Shown piece after piece: positions 51,200 through 61,925 of a DNA stretch of 64,000 bases (the stretch's first letter is position 1; every line of letters starts with the position of its first letter). A program made the position numbers and the translations under genes. The notes under the pieces are model-generated. The model was not told the origin of the DNA and did not search any database. It was given only the letters and a program-made list of their open reading frames with translations. The stretch is from Ascarosepion bandense (taxonomy: Eukaryota; Mollusca; Cephalopoda; Sepiida; Sepiidae), in contig JBBBDQ010001122.1 of assembly GCA_037127315.1 (NCBI GenBank), positions 7,440,501-7,504,500 on the forward strand, read 5' to 3'.

Positions 51200-51579
51200 T
51201 CAAAACTTATTTATAAATGGAACTTTGTCTGTGTGTGTGTCTGTTTGTGTGTGTGTCCGTTACCTATAGACTCCGAAACGGCTGAACCGATTTTTTTGAA
51301 AATTTACACATTTGTACTATAAGCGTCTGCGAGTGTTCTTAGCTCGGTTTTGTGTCGGGGTACCCACGATAAATATCGAAAATGGATAATCGAAAAAATC
51401 GGGTTAAAGAAGGAGTGGACCGATTTTAATCAAATTTGATACACTCATAGACAAAGACATAAGAAACGATATTCCGAAGTTTCAAGGTTGCAGTTTTTAC
51501 AATAGTGCAGAAAATCGATATTATATATAAAGAAAAAAACTTTCATTACACCCGAGCAACGCCAGGTTAACACTGCTAG
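51200..51579 (+). mobile_element. Non-autonomous Helitron H4 (short)
   Basis: 380 bp: TCAAAACTTATTTATAAATG to CCCGAGCAACGCCAGG and CACTGCTAG, A/T flanks. It lacks the 3' third carried by the others, joining after AAAATCGATATTATATA directly to TTTCATTACACC. Confidence 0.9.
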
Positions 51580-51587
51580 TCTCTAAT

Positions 51588-51591
<4 letters not shown>

Positions 51592-51633
<42 letters not shown>
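51592..51633. repeat. (CA)n microsatellite
   Basis: About 21 uninterrupted CA units just 3' of Helitron H4. Confidence 0.97.
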
Positions 51634-51635
<2 letters not shown>

Positions 51636-52071
51636 GACAATTTGATTCTGATTTTGACCACTCATACAATTAGTTTTTCAATGTTTTTCAATGTTTTGAG
51701 GGACAGTCATCAAGTTGAGTTTAGTGTGATAAAATGTTACAATAACGGAACAACCAGAGAAGGCGGATCACCTTTACACATGTGAATTGATCCTTGAGAT
51801 AAAACTGATTATTCTCAGAATTCTAATAATCGTACCCCCACTTTTTATTATTAGTCTTATCAAGATTCCACCGTCCATCCTTATTTCAACCCCTATATTC
51901 TTGGAAACTTCCCAGAAAAAAAAAATCTCAATTCTAAATAAATGATAATTTAATTTTGCGAAACTGATTCGATACAGTTGCTTAAAACGTCATTCAATTA
52001 ATAATTTATTCATTTCTGTTTAAAATAAGAATCTCGATAAAGATTTAAACTTGCAGACGGAAAACGTTTTA

Positions 52072-52585
52072 TCTAAACTTATTTATAAATGGAACTTTGT
52101 CTGTGTGTGTGTGTGTGTGTGTATCCGTTACCTATAGACTTCGAAACGGCTGAACCGATTTTCTTGAAAATTTACACAGTTGTACTATAAGCGTCTGCAA
52201 GTGTTCTTAGCTAGGTTTTGTGTTGAGGTACCCCCGATAAATATCGAAAATCGATAATCGAAAAAATCGGGTTATAGAAGGAGTGGTCAGATTTTAATTA
52301 AATTTGATACACTCATAGACAAAGACATAAGAAACAATATTCAGAAGTTTCAAGGTTGTAGTTCTTACAATAGTGCAGAAAATCGATAATATATATATAT
52401 ATATATATATAAGGTAAGATGTTTGTGTGTGTGTCTGTTTATCTGTCTGTATGTCCCTTATACAAATCTACAATTTTTATCCGATTCTCACCAAACTTCA
52501 CACAAAGATTCTTTAGGCTGAGTCTAATTATGGATTAGTTTTAAAGCTTTCATTGCACCCGAGCAACGCCGGGCTATACTGCTAG
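52072..52585 (+). mobile_element. Non-autonomous Helitron H5
   Basis: 514 bp: TCTAAACTTATTTATAAATG to the perfect hairpin CCCGAGCAACGCCGGG and CTATACTGCTAG, A before, T after. Best-preserved short form, with the GATTCTCACCAAACTTCACA variant shared with H1. Confidence 0.95.
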
Positions 52586-52748
52586 TTGAAAATAGATTTG
52601 ATTACGTGTTTCGCCATTGTAGGCTTCATCAAATCCAAAAATGAAAGAAACAAATTAAAAAAAGGCTCTGTGAATTTCTTACTTTCGAGCCATGCTGAGT
52701 GTGAGATGAAGATTTAATTTTAATTCAATACAAAACGCTGGTAAAATA

Positions 52749-53488
52749 CAGTACTGTGCAAAAGTGTTAGGACAAGAACTATCTTATCTTATCTTTTATC
52801 CAGCCACTTTCTCATCAATGAGATGGGGCATTCCTTTGTCTCTTCTACAAATACTCTCATGGCTTTTATTCCAACGAGCTTAGCTCTCTGGGGCACTCTC
52901 TATTTTTTTATTGACAGAAAATAAACAATTTAATTAAAGTAATTTTATTTGATTTACTCAACAAATGCTTTAACAAGAAAAATACTTGTTACAAAATAAA
53001 TTTAATATTTAGTATAATAGCTTTTTGCTTTGATCACAGCCTTTATTCTGTTAGGCATTAACATCACAAGCTTCTTCAATGTATCTAATGGTATCTCCTG
53101 CCAAGCAGCTTGTATTTGTTCCCAAAGTGTGTCTTGCGAAGTAACATTAGATTTATCAATTTTTATCCAATATATCCCTTAGATGTTCAATAGAGTAATT
53201 TCAAAATAACTTGTTTAATAGAAAATAGGAAAAATTAGATATAACTTCCTTTTAATACATTTCTTTTACACCTAGTTTTAAATAATCAATATTTATTAGC
53301 AATTTACTTGACTTTTCACCCTGTATTTGAATTTCAGTGAGGTTTTCAGAAAAATCACCCCTGTTCTAATACTTTTGCACACTACCGGTAGTGTGCAAAA
53401 GCGTTAGGACAGGGGTGATTTTAAACTTTATTTTGATGCCTCATAAAAAATAAAATAGTTTTTGTCCTAATACTTTTGCACAGTACTG
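52749..53488 (-). mobile_element. Tc1-like transposon remnant with LINE insertion and internal TIR
   Basis: 740 bp between CAGTACTGTGCAAAAGTGTT and its complement ending AATACTTTTGCACAGTACTG. On minus, LWEQIQAAWQEIPLDTLKKL, VMLMPNRIKAVIKAKSYYTK is the C-terminus of a Tc1 transposase. At 53,371-53,405 two TIRs meet (TTTTGCACACTACCGGTAGT, GTGCAAAAGCG), so a second short element is fused head to tail. At about 52,790-52,900 a LINE fragment (CTCTTCTACAAATACTCTCA) is inserted. Confidence 0.85.
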
Positions 53489-54055
53489 CATATTAACAAC
53501 ATTCGACCTGAACTAAGAATTATAAAGAAAAGATACACAATTAATATCAACGGCTTTTTTAAAAGTCACTAATTTTCTTTCTCCTTTAATCCTGAGAAAT
53601 GCCAGCTCCCCTCATCCGATTTGGCTCCCTCATTTATCAAACTTTTTCTTTTTCATTCTTAATACCCAGCTATAATATTTCTCCATTATTCCCACTTAAG
53701 AAGAGAGATACACAGTCTGTCTTCTCCCAAGGGGCAAGTTCATATGGTTTATTTATTTTCATGGAAACTTCCTAAAAAATTCAAAACTTAAGTAAATGTT
53801 CGTTTGGAATCGCGAGACTTCTGACACAGATTCTAAAACTCCATTCAAATCATAATTCACTCAATTCTAAAAACTAATAGAAAATAATAAGTCTAAATAA
53901 TATTTTAGACGAGTAATGTGCCATCTTTCCTCGTTATTTTGAAAATAATTTAAAAGTTCTGGTTTAGAAAAAAATCTTTTGAGGGCGGAACTTATAATAA
54001 ATATTCTATTAAAGAAAATTAAAAACTTTCATTTGTTAAAGAGAAATGTATATAT
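53489..54055. other. Unassigned sequence
   Basis: At 53,935-54,050 there is weak similarity to the segment at 55,870-55,960 (TTTTGAAAATAATTTAA, GGGCGGAACTT). Otherwise nothing recognised. Confidence 0.4.
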
Positions 54056-54057
54056 TT

Positions 54058-54495
54058 GTTTTTTTTTAATAATTTCATCACAAGCAAGGTAGTTTTACTG
54101 CCACTGTTGCGCAGGGGGTTACATCGTGGAAAGTGATGAGAAAGAGAGGTTAGTTATACGGGATGTCAGGAGGAGGGTAATAGATGGATGGGAATACTGG
54201 TGTAATGTGGGTGGAGTGGATGGAGAAAAGAGCTTGAGAGAAAGGATGCGAGTTAGTGAAATAGGAAATGTCTATTGACCGTACCTGGAGATTGAAGCTG
54301 TCGGGGAAGCAAGTCTATGGAAGGGAATTCCACAGGCGAGAAGTGCGAGAAAAGAAGCTGTTAGAGTAGAAATTGTGGTTACATTTTATTGGTTGCACTG
54401 TAAAACGGTGGGACCTAGTTGCCAATCTAGTAGCTCGTGTAGATTCATACATAGGGGTATCAGTGATCTAAGTTCATTGGAGCAAAAGCCGTGAA
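54058..54495 (-). mobile_element. Jockey-like LINE 3' end, diverged
   Basis: On minus: HGFCSNELRSLIPL (54,490-54,450), decayed middle, then terminus with GCGCAACAGTGGCAGTAAAA and TTGCTTGTGATGAAATTATT plus A-run at 54,085-54,058. Confidence 0.75.
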
Positions 54496-54691
54496 CTGTA
54501 CAGGAATTAGACTGATTAAAAGGTAAAACATTTTTGGATACTAAGTTAAAAAGCTCTGCTTTTTGACACACCGAATAAGGCTGGACACAGTGGTTCTCGT
54601 TCAATCATTGATGTCAGTACTTAGACGAGGTACTCTTAGCAAACACTGGGTATGCAATCGTTTTCATACGATCCGAAATATTGACTTTATA

Positions 54692-55197
54692 TTTAAACTT
54701 ATTTATAAATGGAACTTTGTCTGTGTGTGTCTGTCTGTGTGTGTCCGTTACCTATAGACTCCGAAACGGCTGAACCAATTTTCTTGAAAATTACACAGTT
54801 GTACTATAAGCATCTGCGAGTGTTCTTAGCTAGGTTTTGTGTCGAGGTACCCCCGATAAATATCGAAAATCGATAATCGAAAAAATCGGGTTATAGAAGG
54901 AGTGGTCCGATTTTAATCAAATTTGATACACTCATAGACAAAGACATAAGAAACGATATTCAGAAGTTTCAAGGTTGTAGTTCTTACAATAGTGCAGAAA
55001 ATTTGATATCGATAAGAGGAAATCAAAATTTGACTTACATCCATTCATTTTTTTTTCAGTCTACGGTTTCACTTTAACTTGAAACAACTATTGCTTTTTA
55101 GTCTTTCGTGTCAACGTCCAAAGAGTCTGAACTCCAGGACCATGGATTAGTTTTAAAGGTTCCATTACACCCGAGCAACGCCGGGCTATACTGCTAG
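54692..55197 (+). mobile_element. Non-autonomous Helitron H6
   Basis: 506 bp: TTTAAACTTATTTATAAATG (TC mutated to TT) to CCCGAGCAACGCCGGG and CTATACTGCTAG. The uninterrupted target is seen in the paralogous unit at 56,426-56,440. It carries part of the long internal block (TTGATATCGATAAGAGG). Confidence 0.95.
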
Positions 55198-55423
55198 TAA
55201 TCCATAGAGGGTTGACAAGTCGTCAAAATATGCTCATAAATCCTGACACATCAACGCAAGTACATCTTGCTATAACAATTTGCTCTTTTCATATTATCTT
55301 GAGTACTATTAAAAAAAACAACGAGAGGAAGTTACTTTAATAAAAGGGTATTAAAAACAATCCTGATATACAAAGGCAATTCTCTCTTTTTACTTCAATT
55401 CGAGTTCCATTAAAAATGGCGGT

Positions 55424-55554
55424 GCGTTGTGGTGAAATGGATATCGGCTGGGAACAATGGCAGCCTACAGCGGGGAAAATCTTCTTTCCAGTCAGTAATA
55501 TCTCGAAAGAGACATGATCGCCCAAGCGTGTATCACGTCTGGCTCTTAACTGAA
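55424..55554 (+). repeat. SINE with internal deletion, unit 1
   Basis: GGTGCGTTGTGGTGAAATGG, GGGAACAATGGCAGCCTACA; the whole middle is deleted at GGAACAATGGCAG. The same deletion is in the copy at 57,181, while unit 2 lacks the SINE. Confidence 0.85.
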
Positions 55555-55647
55555 GGTCTACTAAAAAACAACGAAAGGAAGTTATTTTAATAAAAGAGTA
55601 TAAAAACAAGTTTGTTTTCTAAGGTTTTGTATTCATTAGCGAAACAA

Positions 55648-55735
55648 TTTTTTTAAAATCATTTCACCCCAAGCAAGGCATTCCACTGCCACTATTGCGC
55701 TTGGGGCTACATAGGGGGAGATAAATAGGAAGAGT
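55648..55735 (-). mobile_element. Very short LINE tail
   Basis: Terminus only: TTGCTTGGGGTGAAATGATT and A-run on minus, with GCGCAATAGTGGCAGTGGAA. Confidence 0.75.
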
Positions 55736-56327
55736 GGTTAGAATTTTGATAATAATATTTAATTAACTCATTAAATATTTTGCTGTACGTTTCATACGAT
55801 TCCTTCATTGAAAAAAAATGAAATTCTAGACTAATCCTAACCCTTCTCAAATTTTTTTACCCGCCTCTGTTTACTAGATTTTGAAAATAATTTAAGATAT
55901 TGAAAAAACGAAAATCAAAGGCGGCCCTTTTCTAGGGATTATTCTATTTAAGAAAAGTAAACATGTGCAGATTTTAGGCAAAAATGTAAAATGCACAAGA
56001 ATTAGATTGAGTAAAAAGTAAACGAATGAATCACTGAAGAGATACTTGACCTGATGCAAAAGAAACAGAAAACGATGCCAAGATATGGCACTGAATACAA
56101 GAAAATACACAAGGAAATAATGAGAAAATGCAGACAAGCTGAAGAAAAATGGCTCAACGACAAATGTACCGAAGTACAGAGACTGGTCACGACAAATAAT
56201 GGTGATATGCATAAAAAACAAAACAAAAAAAAAAGACTAGCAGGACAAATACCTGCTCAACAACAGGTTGTATAAATGCAAAGGACGGTAAACTCATACT
56301 AGAAAAAGAAAAAAAATACTTCAGAGA

Positions 56328-56935
56328 TGGTTCTCATTCAATCATTGATGTCAGTACTTAGACGGGGTACTCTTAGTGAACACTGGGTATGCAATCGTTT
56401 TCATACGATCCGAAATATGTATTGGCTTTATATAATCCATAGAGGGTTGATAAGTCGTCAAAATATACTAATAAATCCTGACACACCAACGCAAGAACAT
56501 CTTGCTCTTTTCATTTCAACTTGAGTACTACTAAAAAACGAGAGAAAGTTATTTTAATAAAAGGGAATTAAAAACAGGTTTGCTTTCTAGGGTTTTATAT
56601 TCATTAGCGATACAAATTTTGATAAGAACATTTAATTAACTCATTAAATATTTTGCTGTAGATTTACATACGATTCCTTCATTGAAGAAACAATTAAATT
56701 TTAGACTAATCCTAATCCTTCTCAAACATTTCTACCCACCTCTGTTTACTAGATTTTGAAAATAATTTAAGAGATATGATTGAGAAAAGAAAATCAAAGG
56801 CGGTCCTTCTAAGGATTATTCTGTTGAAGAAAAGTAAACGTTCAGATTTTTGATTGGAAATGTAAAATGCACAGGAATTAGATTGATTAAAAAAAATTTC
56901 GGATGCTAATGAAAAAACGATGTTCCTGACGACAT
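56328..56935 (+). repeat. 5S-headed RTE segment, unit 2
   Basis: 5S-derived GGTTCTCATTCAATCATTGA, GTCAGTACTTAGACGGGGTA, then CCATAGAGGGTTGATAAGTC, TTTTGATAAGAACATTTAAT and AAATCAAAGGCGGTCCTT. No Helitron and no SINE: it gives the empty sites for both. Truncated before the RTE coding part. Confidence 0.75.
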
Positions 56936-57804
56936 ACGATGAAAACAATGACCAATGTTTATCAGCGTCGAACCGGGTCAATATTTAATGAGGTACTACT
57001 TGGGAACACCGGATACTGTAAGCCACTTCATACAATCCGGAATATATTTATATGAACGAATAGAAATATGCTTTATATATCCCAAAAAGGGTCGATAAAC
57101 CGTCAAAATAAATTAATCAATCCTGATATACAAAGGCAATTCTCTCTTTTTACTTCAATTCGAGTTCCATTAAAAATGGAGGTGCGTTGTGGTGAAATGG
57201 ATATCAGCTCGGAACAATGGCAGCCTACAGTGGGAAAATCTTCTTTCCAGTCAGTAATATCTCGAAAGAGACATGATCGCCCAAACGTGTATCACGTATG
57301 GCACTTAACTGAATGACTACAAAAAAAAATCAACAACAAAAAGATATTTTAATAAAAGAGTATAACATCAGGTATGTTTTCTAAGGTTTTATATTAATTA
57401 GCGATACAAATTTTGATAAGAATATTTAATTGACTCATTAAATATTTTAATTAATTGGAGTAGATAGACTAAACTATCTCCCGGTTCACACTCCACCCAC
57501 ATCTATTGAACAGGTGAAGAGGCTCATCCCTTGTTTCCTGTTTAGGATGTGGTTTCCGGTTTTCTCTCTTCCAATCTTTTCACTCTTTTCTTTCTTTCTT
57601 TTTTTTTCAATTGGAGTAGATAGACTAAACTATCGCCCGGTTCACACTCCACCCACATCTACTGAACAGGTGAAGAGGCTCATCCCTTGTTTCCTGTTTA
57701 AGGATGTGGTTTCCGGCTTTCTCTTTTCCATTCTTTTTACCCTTACGTAGCCCCCTGCGCATCAGTGGCGTTATCGCCTTGCTTGGGGTGATATGATTAA
57801 AAAA
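56936..57804 (+). repeat. 5S-headed RTE segment, unit 3 (5' part)
   Basis: 5S-derived GCGTCGAACCGGGTCAATAT, ACTACTTGGGAACACCGGAT, then AGGGTCGATAAACCGTCAAA, a SINE with the unit-1 deletion (57,181-57,316), and a LINE tail at 57,455-57,804. RTE sequence follows from 57,805. Confidence 0.75.
57455..57804 (+). mobile_element. Jockey-like LINE tail with two tandem units
   Basis: Two units with TTGGAGTAGATAGACTAAAC and GAGGCTCATCCCTTGTTTCC, then TACGTAGCCCCCTGCGCATC, TTGCTTGGGGTGATATGATT and an A-run. Looks young: few differences between units. Confidence 0.88.
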
Positions 57805-59085
57805 AAAAGTTTACATACGATTCCTTTCTTAAAAAAAAATGAAATTCTAGACTAATCCTAACCCTTCTCAATTTTTTTTACCCGCCTCTGTTTACTAGAT
57901 TTTAAAAATAATTAAAGAGGTTGAGAAATGAAAATCAAAAGCGGCCCCTTTCTAGGGATCATTAAGAAAAGTAAACAGGTGCAGATTTTAGGCAAAAATA
58001 TAAAATGCACAGGAATTAGATTGAATAAAAAGTAAACGAGTGGATCACTGAAGAGATTCTTGATCTGATGCAAAAGAGACAAAAAAACGATGCCAAGGTA
58101 TGGCATATAAATTTATTGGTGATCTCTTCCGCGACAAAAGAGAGCAACCAACAATACACAAAAATACGGATGTATCACAATTATTAAAAGTCAAAGTGGA
58201 ATCGGCAATGGGCAAACTGAACATAAATAAAGTAGCAGAACCTGATGGATTGTAAAAGAGATGTTGACGCCCTTAGAAGACTTTGGCATGAACAGGCTCA
58301 CAGAAATAATAAACGAAATCTACAACAGTGGCAATATACCGGAGGACCTAAGCGGATCAATTTTCATAACACTAGCTAAGAAGCCAGGCACAAAGAAATG
58401 TGAACTTCATCAGTTTAATGAGCCACATAACATAACTCATCATCCGGATTCTGACGACCAGAGCGCGCAGTAGAATCGGCTAAGAGATAGGACAAGAACA
58501 GTGTGGACTTTTTAAAGATACCGGAATGAAGAATGAGGTATTTGTGCTCAGAAAGGGCAATAGAAATGCAGAAAAAACCTTTATATGTGCTTTATAGACT
58601 ACGCAAAGGTATTTGACAAAATATGCTACAAATATTTGATAGAGATGTTCGACAACCTCGAAATTTTCAGAAAAGACGTTAAAATATTCAAAATTATATA
58701 TTGACAGCGAACCGCTTGCGTACGGATAGAAAGTGAATTCAGCAGAAAGAAACGTAAAACTAGGAGGTGTTTTCTCAACGGATTTATTAAAATTATACAG
58801 CAAAACAGTTCTGAGAGAAATAAAATCATTGCCAGGATTTCTCATTGGCGGCCACAGTTTCAACAATACGCAGATGACACAATGCTGATAGCAGACAAGG
58901 AAAAGAGAATGCAGGACCTCCTATAGAAGGTAGCAAAAGAAAGCGAGAAGAAAGGACTAAGCATAAACATAAAAAAACTGAATGTATGGTCATCAGCAAA
59001 AAGAAGACTCCAAAATGCCATTTACAGGTCGGAGAAGCTAAAATAGAACTTGTAAAGAAAAAGTCAAACGAGATTCGGGTTTGCG
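57805..59085 (+). pseudogene. RTE-like LINE, endonuclease-RT linker and RT domain, broken
   Basis: Contains WITEEILDLMQKRQK (58,034-58,080), a deletion, then VESAMGKLNINKVAEPDGL (58,198-58,254), MNRLTEIINEIYNSGNIPED, LSGSIFITLAKKPGTKKCEL, and further frameshifted RT: TLCALQTTQRYLTK-like motif A and GGHSFNNTQMTQC where the YADD box should be (the DNA TACGCAGATGACACAATGCT at 58,872 still reads YADDTML in another frame). Clearly dead. Confidence 0.8.
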
Positions 59086-60080
59086 CCGATTTCTTGACGT
59101 AGCTTAATGCAGCACTCAAAGACTATCATTATGCTTTACCTAAACCGGATGAAATTTTCGCGAAACTAAATAGGGGAAGTTTTTTTTTCAAAGATCAAAC
59201 TCAGTGACGCATATTGGCAAATACCGGTAGAGGAAGAATGTTCTAAGTTGCTATGTATCAACATTCATCGTGGGTTGTACAGATTCGAACGTCTACCGTT
59301 CGTGGTAAAGCTTGTGCCGGTAATTTTCCAACAAATGATGAATACTATGATGAGCGACGCGGTTGCATATTTGAAAGACATTTTGATGATCATTCAAAAT
59401 GTAGAACAGCATAAGGAACACGGAGAACCTGGTACTAACAGACCAGATAGGAACACGGAGAACCTGGTACTAACAGGCGAGATAGAGGGAAAAGAGACAG
59501 GGGAAAGCAATGGATAACATATTTGAAGGATCTAATCAGGTGGATGACAGAGCGAGGGTTGCATGGTGTAACAGGAAAAGGCATTCTAAGAGCCACCAGG
59601 GATAGGGAGACGTAGAAAGCCATGATCGCCTACGTCCTGAAGAGACAGTGCACATAGAAGGAGAAGAAGATGGATACCATGCTGTGTGACTTTGACTTCG
59701 TGGTTGCATATTTGAAAGAGATTTTAATGGTCAGTCAAAATGTAGAACAGCATAAGGAGCATGTGCGTAAATTCTTCGAAAAAATTCAGGACTACAGGTT
59801 TAAATTAAAAGAATCCAAATGTGAATTCTTTATAGAAAAAAATTAAATACTTAGGACACATCATCGATAAACAGGGTATAAGACCAGATCCAGAACGGGC
59901 TACAGCAATCAAGGACACGCTAGCGCCCGAAAATGTATCTACCTTGCAAAGGTTTTTAGGATTGGCAAATTATTATCAGGCGTTTATACCGAGTATGCTC
60001 CATTAAACGAACTTTTGAAAAAAGACAACTACTGGGAGTGGACGCCTAAATGCCAAGAAGTATTTGAAAAAATCAAAACC
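59085..60080 (+). pseudogene. Gypsy-type LTR retrotransposon pol fragment, broken
   Basis: RT sequence in changing frames: ALKDYHYALPKPDEIFAKLN, FSKIKLSDAYWQIPVEEEC, LCINIHRGLYRFERLPFVVK. The catalytic box is YLKDI where YLDDI is expected. After an RTE insert (59,410-59,660) the YLKEI region is repeated, then VRKFFEKIQDYRFKLKESKC, and an RNase H-like part WEWTPKCQEVFEKIKT. No LTR or integrase found nearby. Confidence 0.85.
59410..59665 (+). pseudogene. RTE-like C-terminal tail inside Gypsy pol
   Basis: GGAAAAGAGACAGGGGAAAG, GTGGATGACAGAGCGAGGGT, GCATGGTGTAACAGG match 26,950-27,150. GAACCTGGTACTAACAG occurs twice at the left edge. Gypsy sequence TTGCATATTTGAAAGA occurs on both sides, so the host was duplicated around it. 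Confidence 0.75.
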
Positions 60081-61260
60081 AAAAACAACAATAGAAAACG
60101 AAACATTATCTCGTTCAACCCATCATTTAATTTAGAAGTAAAGACCAAAATAGGACATATATTTAACATTTCGTCTTTATTTGGGTATGTCATAATTTCT
60201 AATTTTTTCTTCTTAGTACAATCAACATATTTGTCCACCGCTGTAAGGCTTGACTGTTTTTACAATGCTTCACGTTATGTGTGGATCTTTTTCATATTTT
60301 GATTTCAATTTCCAGACGTAGTTAGCCAATTTTGTATTGTTTTTTAATTTTTCTATTTTAAATGTAGATCAGTGGTTGAACCACCTGGTCTTAAAAGTGT
60401 CTTTGGTTGAGCCCAAATATATTTTGTTTTGGTCATCATGTACCTCTCTGCCTTATACATTATTTCTTTTGCGTTGCAGAGACATGAAGTGGACATTTTT
60501 TTTGTCCCTGCAGCTGCATTCTTTGTTGGCGGTTTTGTTTTGTACGATGCTATTTAAGTTTCTGGCGTTATAATTCTCAACCAAACAGACAACTCAAAAA
60601 CAACACTAGAAAACGAAACATTATCTGGTTCAACCCACCATTTAATTTAAAAGTAAAGACCAAAATAGGACATATTTTTTAAACTAATAGATAAGCACTT
60701 TCCAAAAGAATCAGAATTAAACAAAATTTTCAACAGAAACACAATCAAACCAAGTTATAGTTGCACTAATAATTTAGATAGTTTCATAAAAAAACAAAAT
60801 GCCAGAAACTTAAATAGCATCGTACAAAACAAAACCACCAACAAAGTATGCAGCTGCAGGGACAAAAATAAATGTCCGCTTCAAGGTCTCTGCAATACAA
60901 AATAAATAATTTATAAGGCAGAGGTTCATGACCCAGATAGCCAAAACAAAATATATTTGGGCTCAACCAAAGACACTTTTAAGACCAGGTGGTTCAACCA
61001 CAGATCTACATTTAAAATAGAAAAATTAAAAACAATACAAAATTGGCTAACCACGTCTGGATATTGAAATCAAAATATGAAAAAGATCCACACATAACGT
61101 GGAGCATTGTAAAAACAGCCAAGCCTTACAACGGTGGACAAATATGTAGACTGTGCCAAGAAGAAAAATTAGAAATTATGATATTCCCAAATAAAGACGG
61201 ACTGTTAAAGGAAAGAACAGAAATTATAACAAAATGCATCCACACTAATACCTCTTAGGT
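60080..61260 (+). mobile_element. Second Penelope-like element with inverted arms
   Basis: Arms 60,173-60,566 (inverted) and 60,801-61,201. Before each arm the same direct segment occurs (60,082-60,165 and 60,590-60,690: GAAAACGAAACATTATCT, TTTAATTTA, AAGTAAAGACCAAAATAGGA). The right copy encodes NIIWFNPPFN, KLIDKHFPKE-like, SYSCTNN, VCSCRDKNKCPLQGLCNTK (zinc-binding cysteines), IYLGSTKDTFKTRWFNHRST and KTAKPYNGG: the pre-endonuclease and GIY-YIG end of a Penelope-like protein. It is broken by a stop and a frameshift. Confidence 0.85.
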
Positions 61261-61269
61261 TCATACAAA

Positions 61270-61740
61270 CATGGATGAAAACGTCATAATTCGTTTGAAT
61301 TTAAACAATGCGCGTTCATAAATTCTCTGCCACGTGAACGTTCAAATAAAACACCGTTACAAGAGCGTTCTTAAAAAGAAAAAAGGTCAAAGGTAAAATC
61401 AATTATTAAAAATCGCCTGAAGACACCACTCATAACTCGTTTAAAAATGAAATTAGTGTACGTGTATGTTTTTATAGAAACGCTTGTCTGTTTGGGTGTA
61501 TGTTGGACGGTAACGTTATTTAATATATGTGTGTGTTGTGTGTTAATATTTCAAACACACACATTTAAAAATAGTTAATACATAAGACCAACAGATCAAT
61601 AAGAACTAAATCCAAATCACACCATGCCAGTATACTCTCACGTCATTGTTTTTCATTATTCTTTCAGTTTCTGAAGAAGATTTTATAAAAGTGAAACATG
61701 TTAAATTGAGATACATTTCCTGTTTCAATATTGAAATTAA
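61270..61740. other. Sequence between Penelope-like pieces
   Basis: 61,380-61,450 resembles 5,235-5,315 (GGTAAAATCAATTATTAAAA). At 61,671-61,701 CTGAAGAAGATTTTATAAAA, GTGAAACATG is a Penelope-like CTGAAGA...GAAA motif. Confidence 0.5.
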
Positions 61741-61925
61741 AATATAGAAAAATACCCAGACATGACATGGAATATAGTTAAAACAGCCAAGCCTTACAAC
61801 GGTGGCAAAATATGTAGACTGTGCCATGAAGAAAAGTTAGAAATCATGCTATTCCCAAACAAAAACGAACCATTGAATAAAAGAACAGAAATTATGACTA
61901 AGTGTAACCATACTAAAAATACTTA
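61741..61925 (+). pseudogene. Third Penelope-like C-terminal fragment
   Basis: [54 protein letters not shown]: the end of a Penelope-like GIY-YIG protein, about 85% like the copy at 61,095-61,258. It ends where a Jockey-like LINE begins. Confidence 0.85.

Larger units (their letters stand above)
54585..56280 (+). repeat. 5S-headed RTE segment, unit 1
   Basis: Starts with 5S-derived sequence (GGTTCTCGTTCAATCATTGA, TGTCAGTACTTAGACGAGGT) and continues ATCCATAGAGGGTTGACAAG, TTTTAATAAAAG, AAATCAAAGGCGGCCCTTTT. It ends in RTE coding sequence: ITEEILDLMQKKQKTMPRYG (56,039-56,098) and EEKWLNDKCTEVQRLVTTNN. Insertions in it: Helitron H6, SINE 55,424, LINE tail 55,648. Related to units at 56,328 and 56,936. 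Confidence 0.75.
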
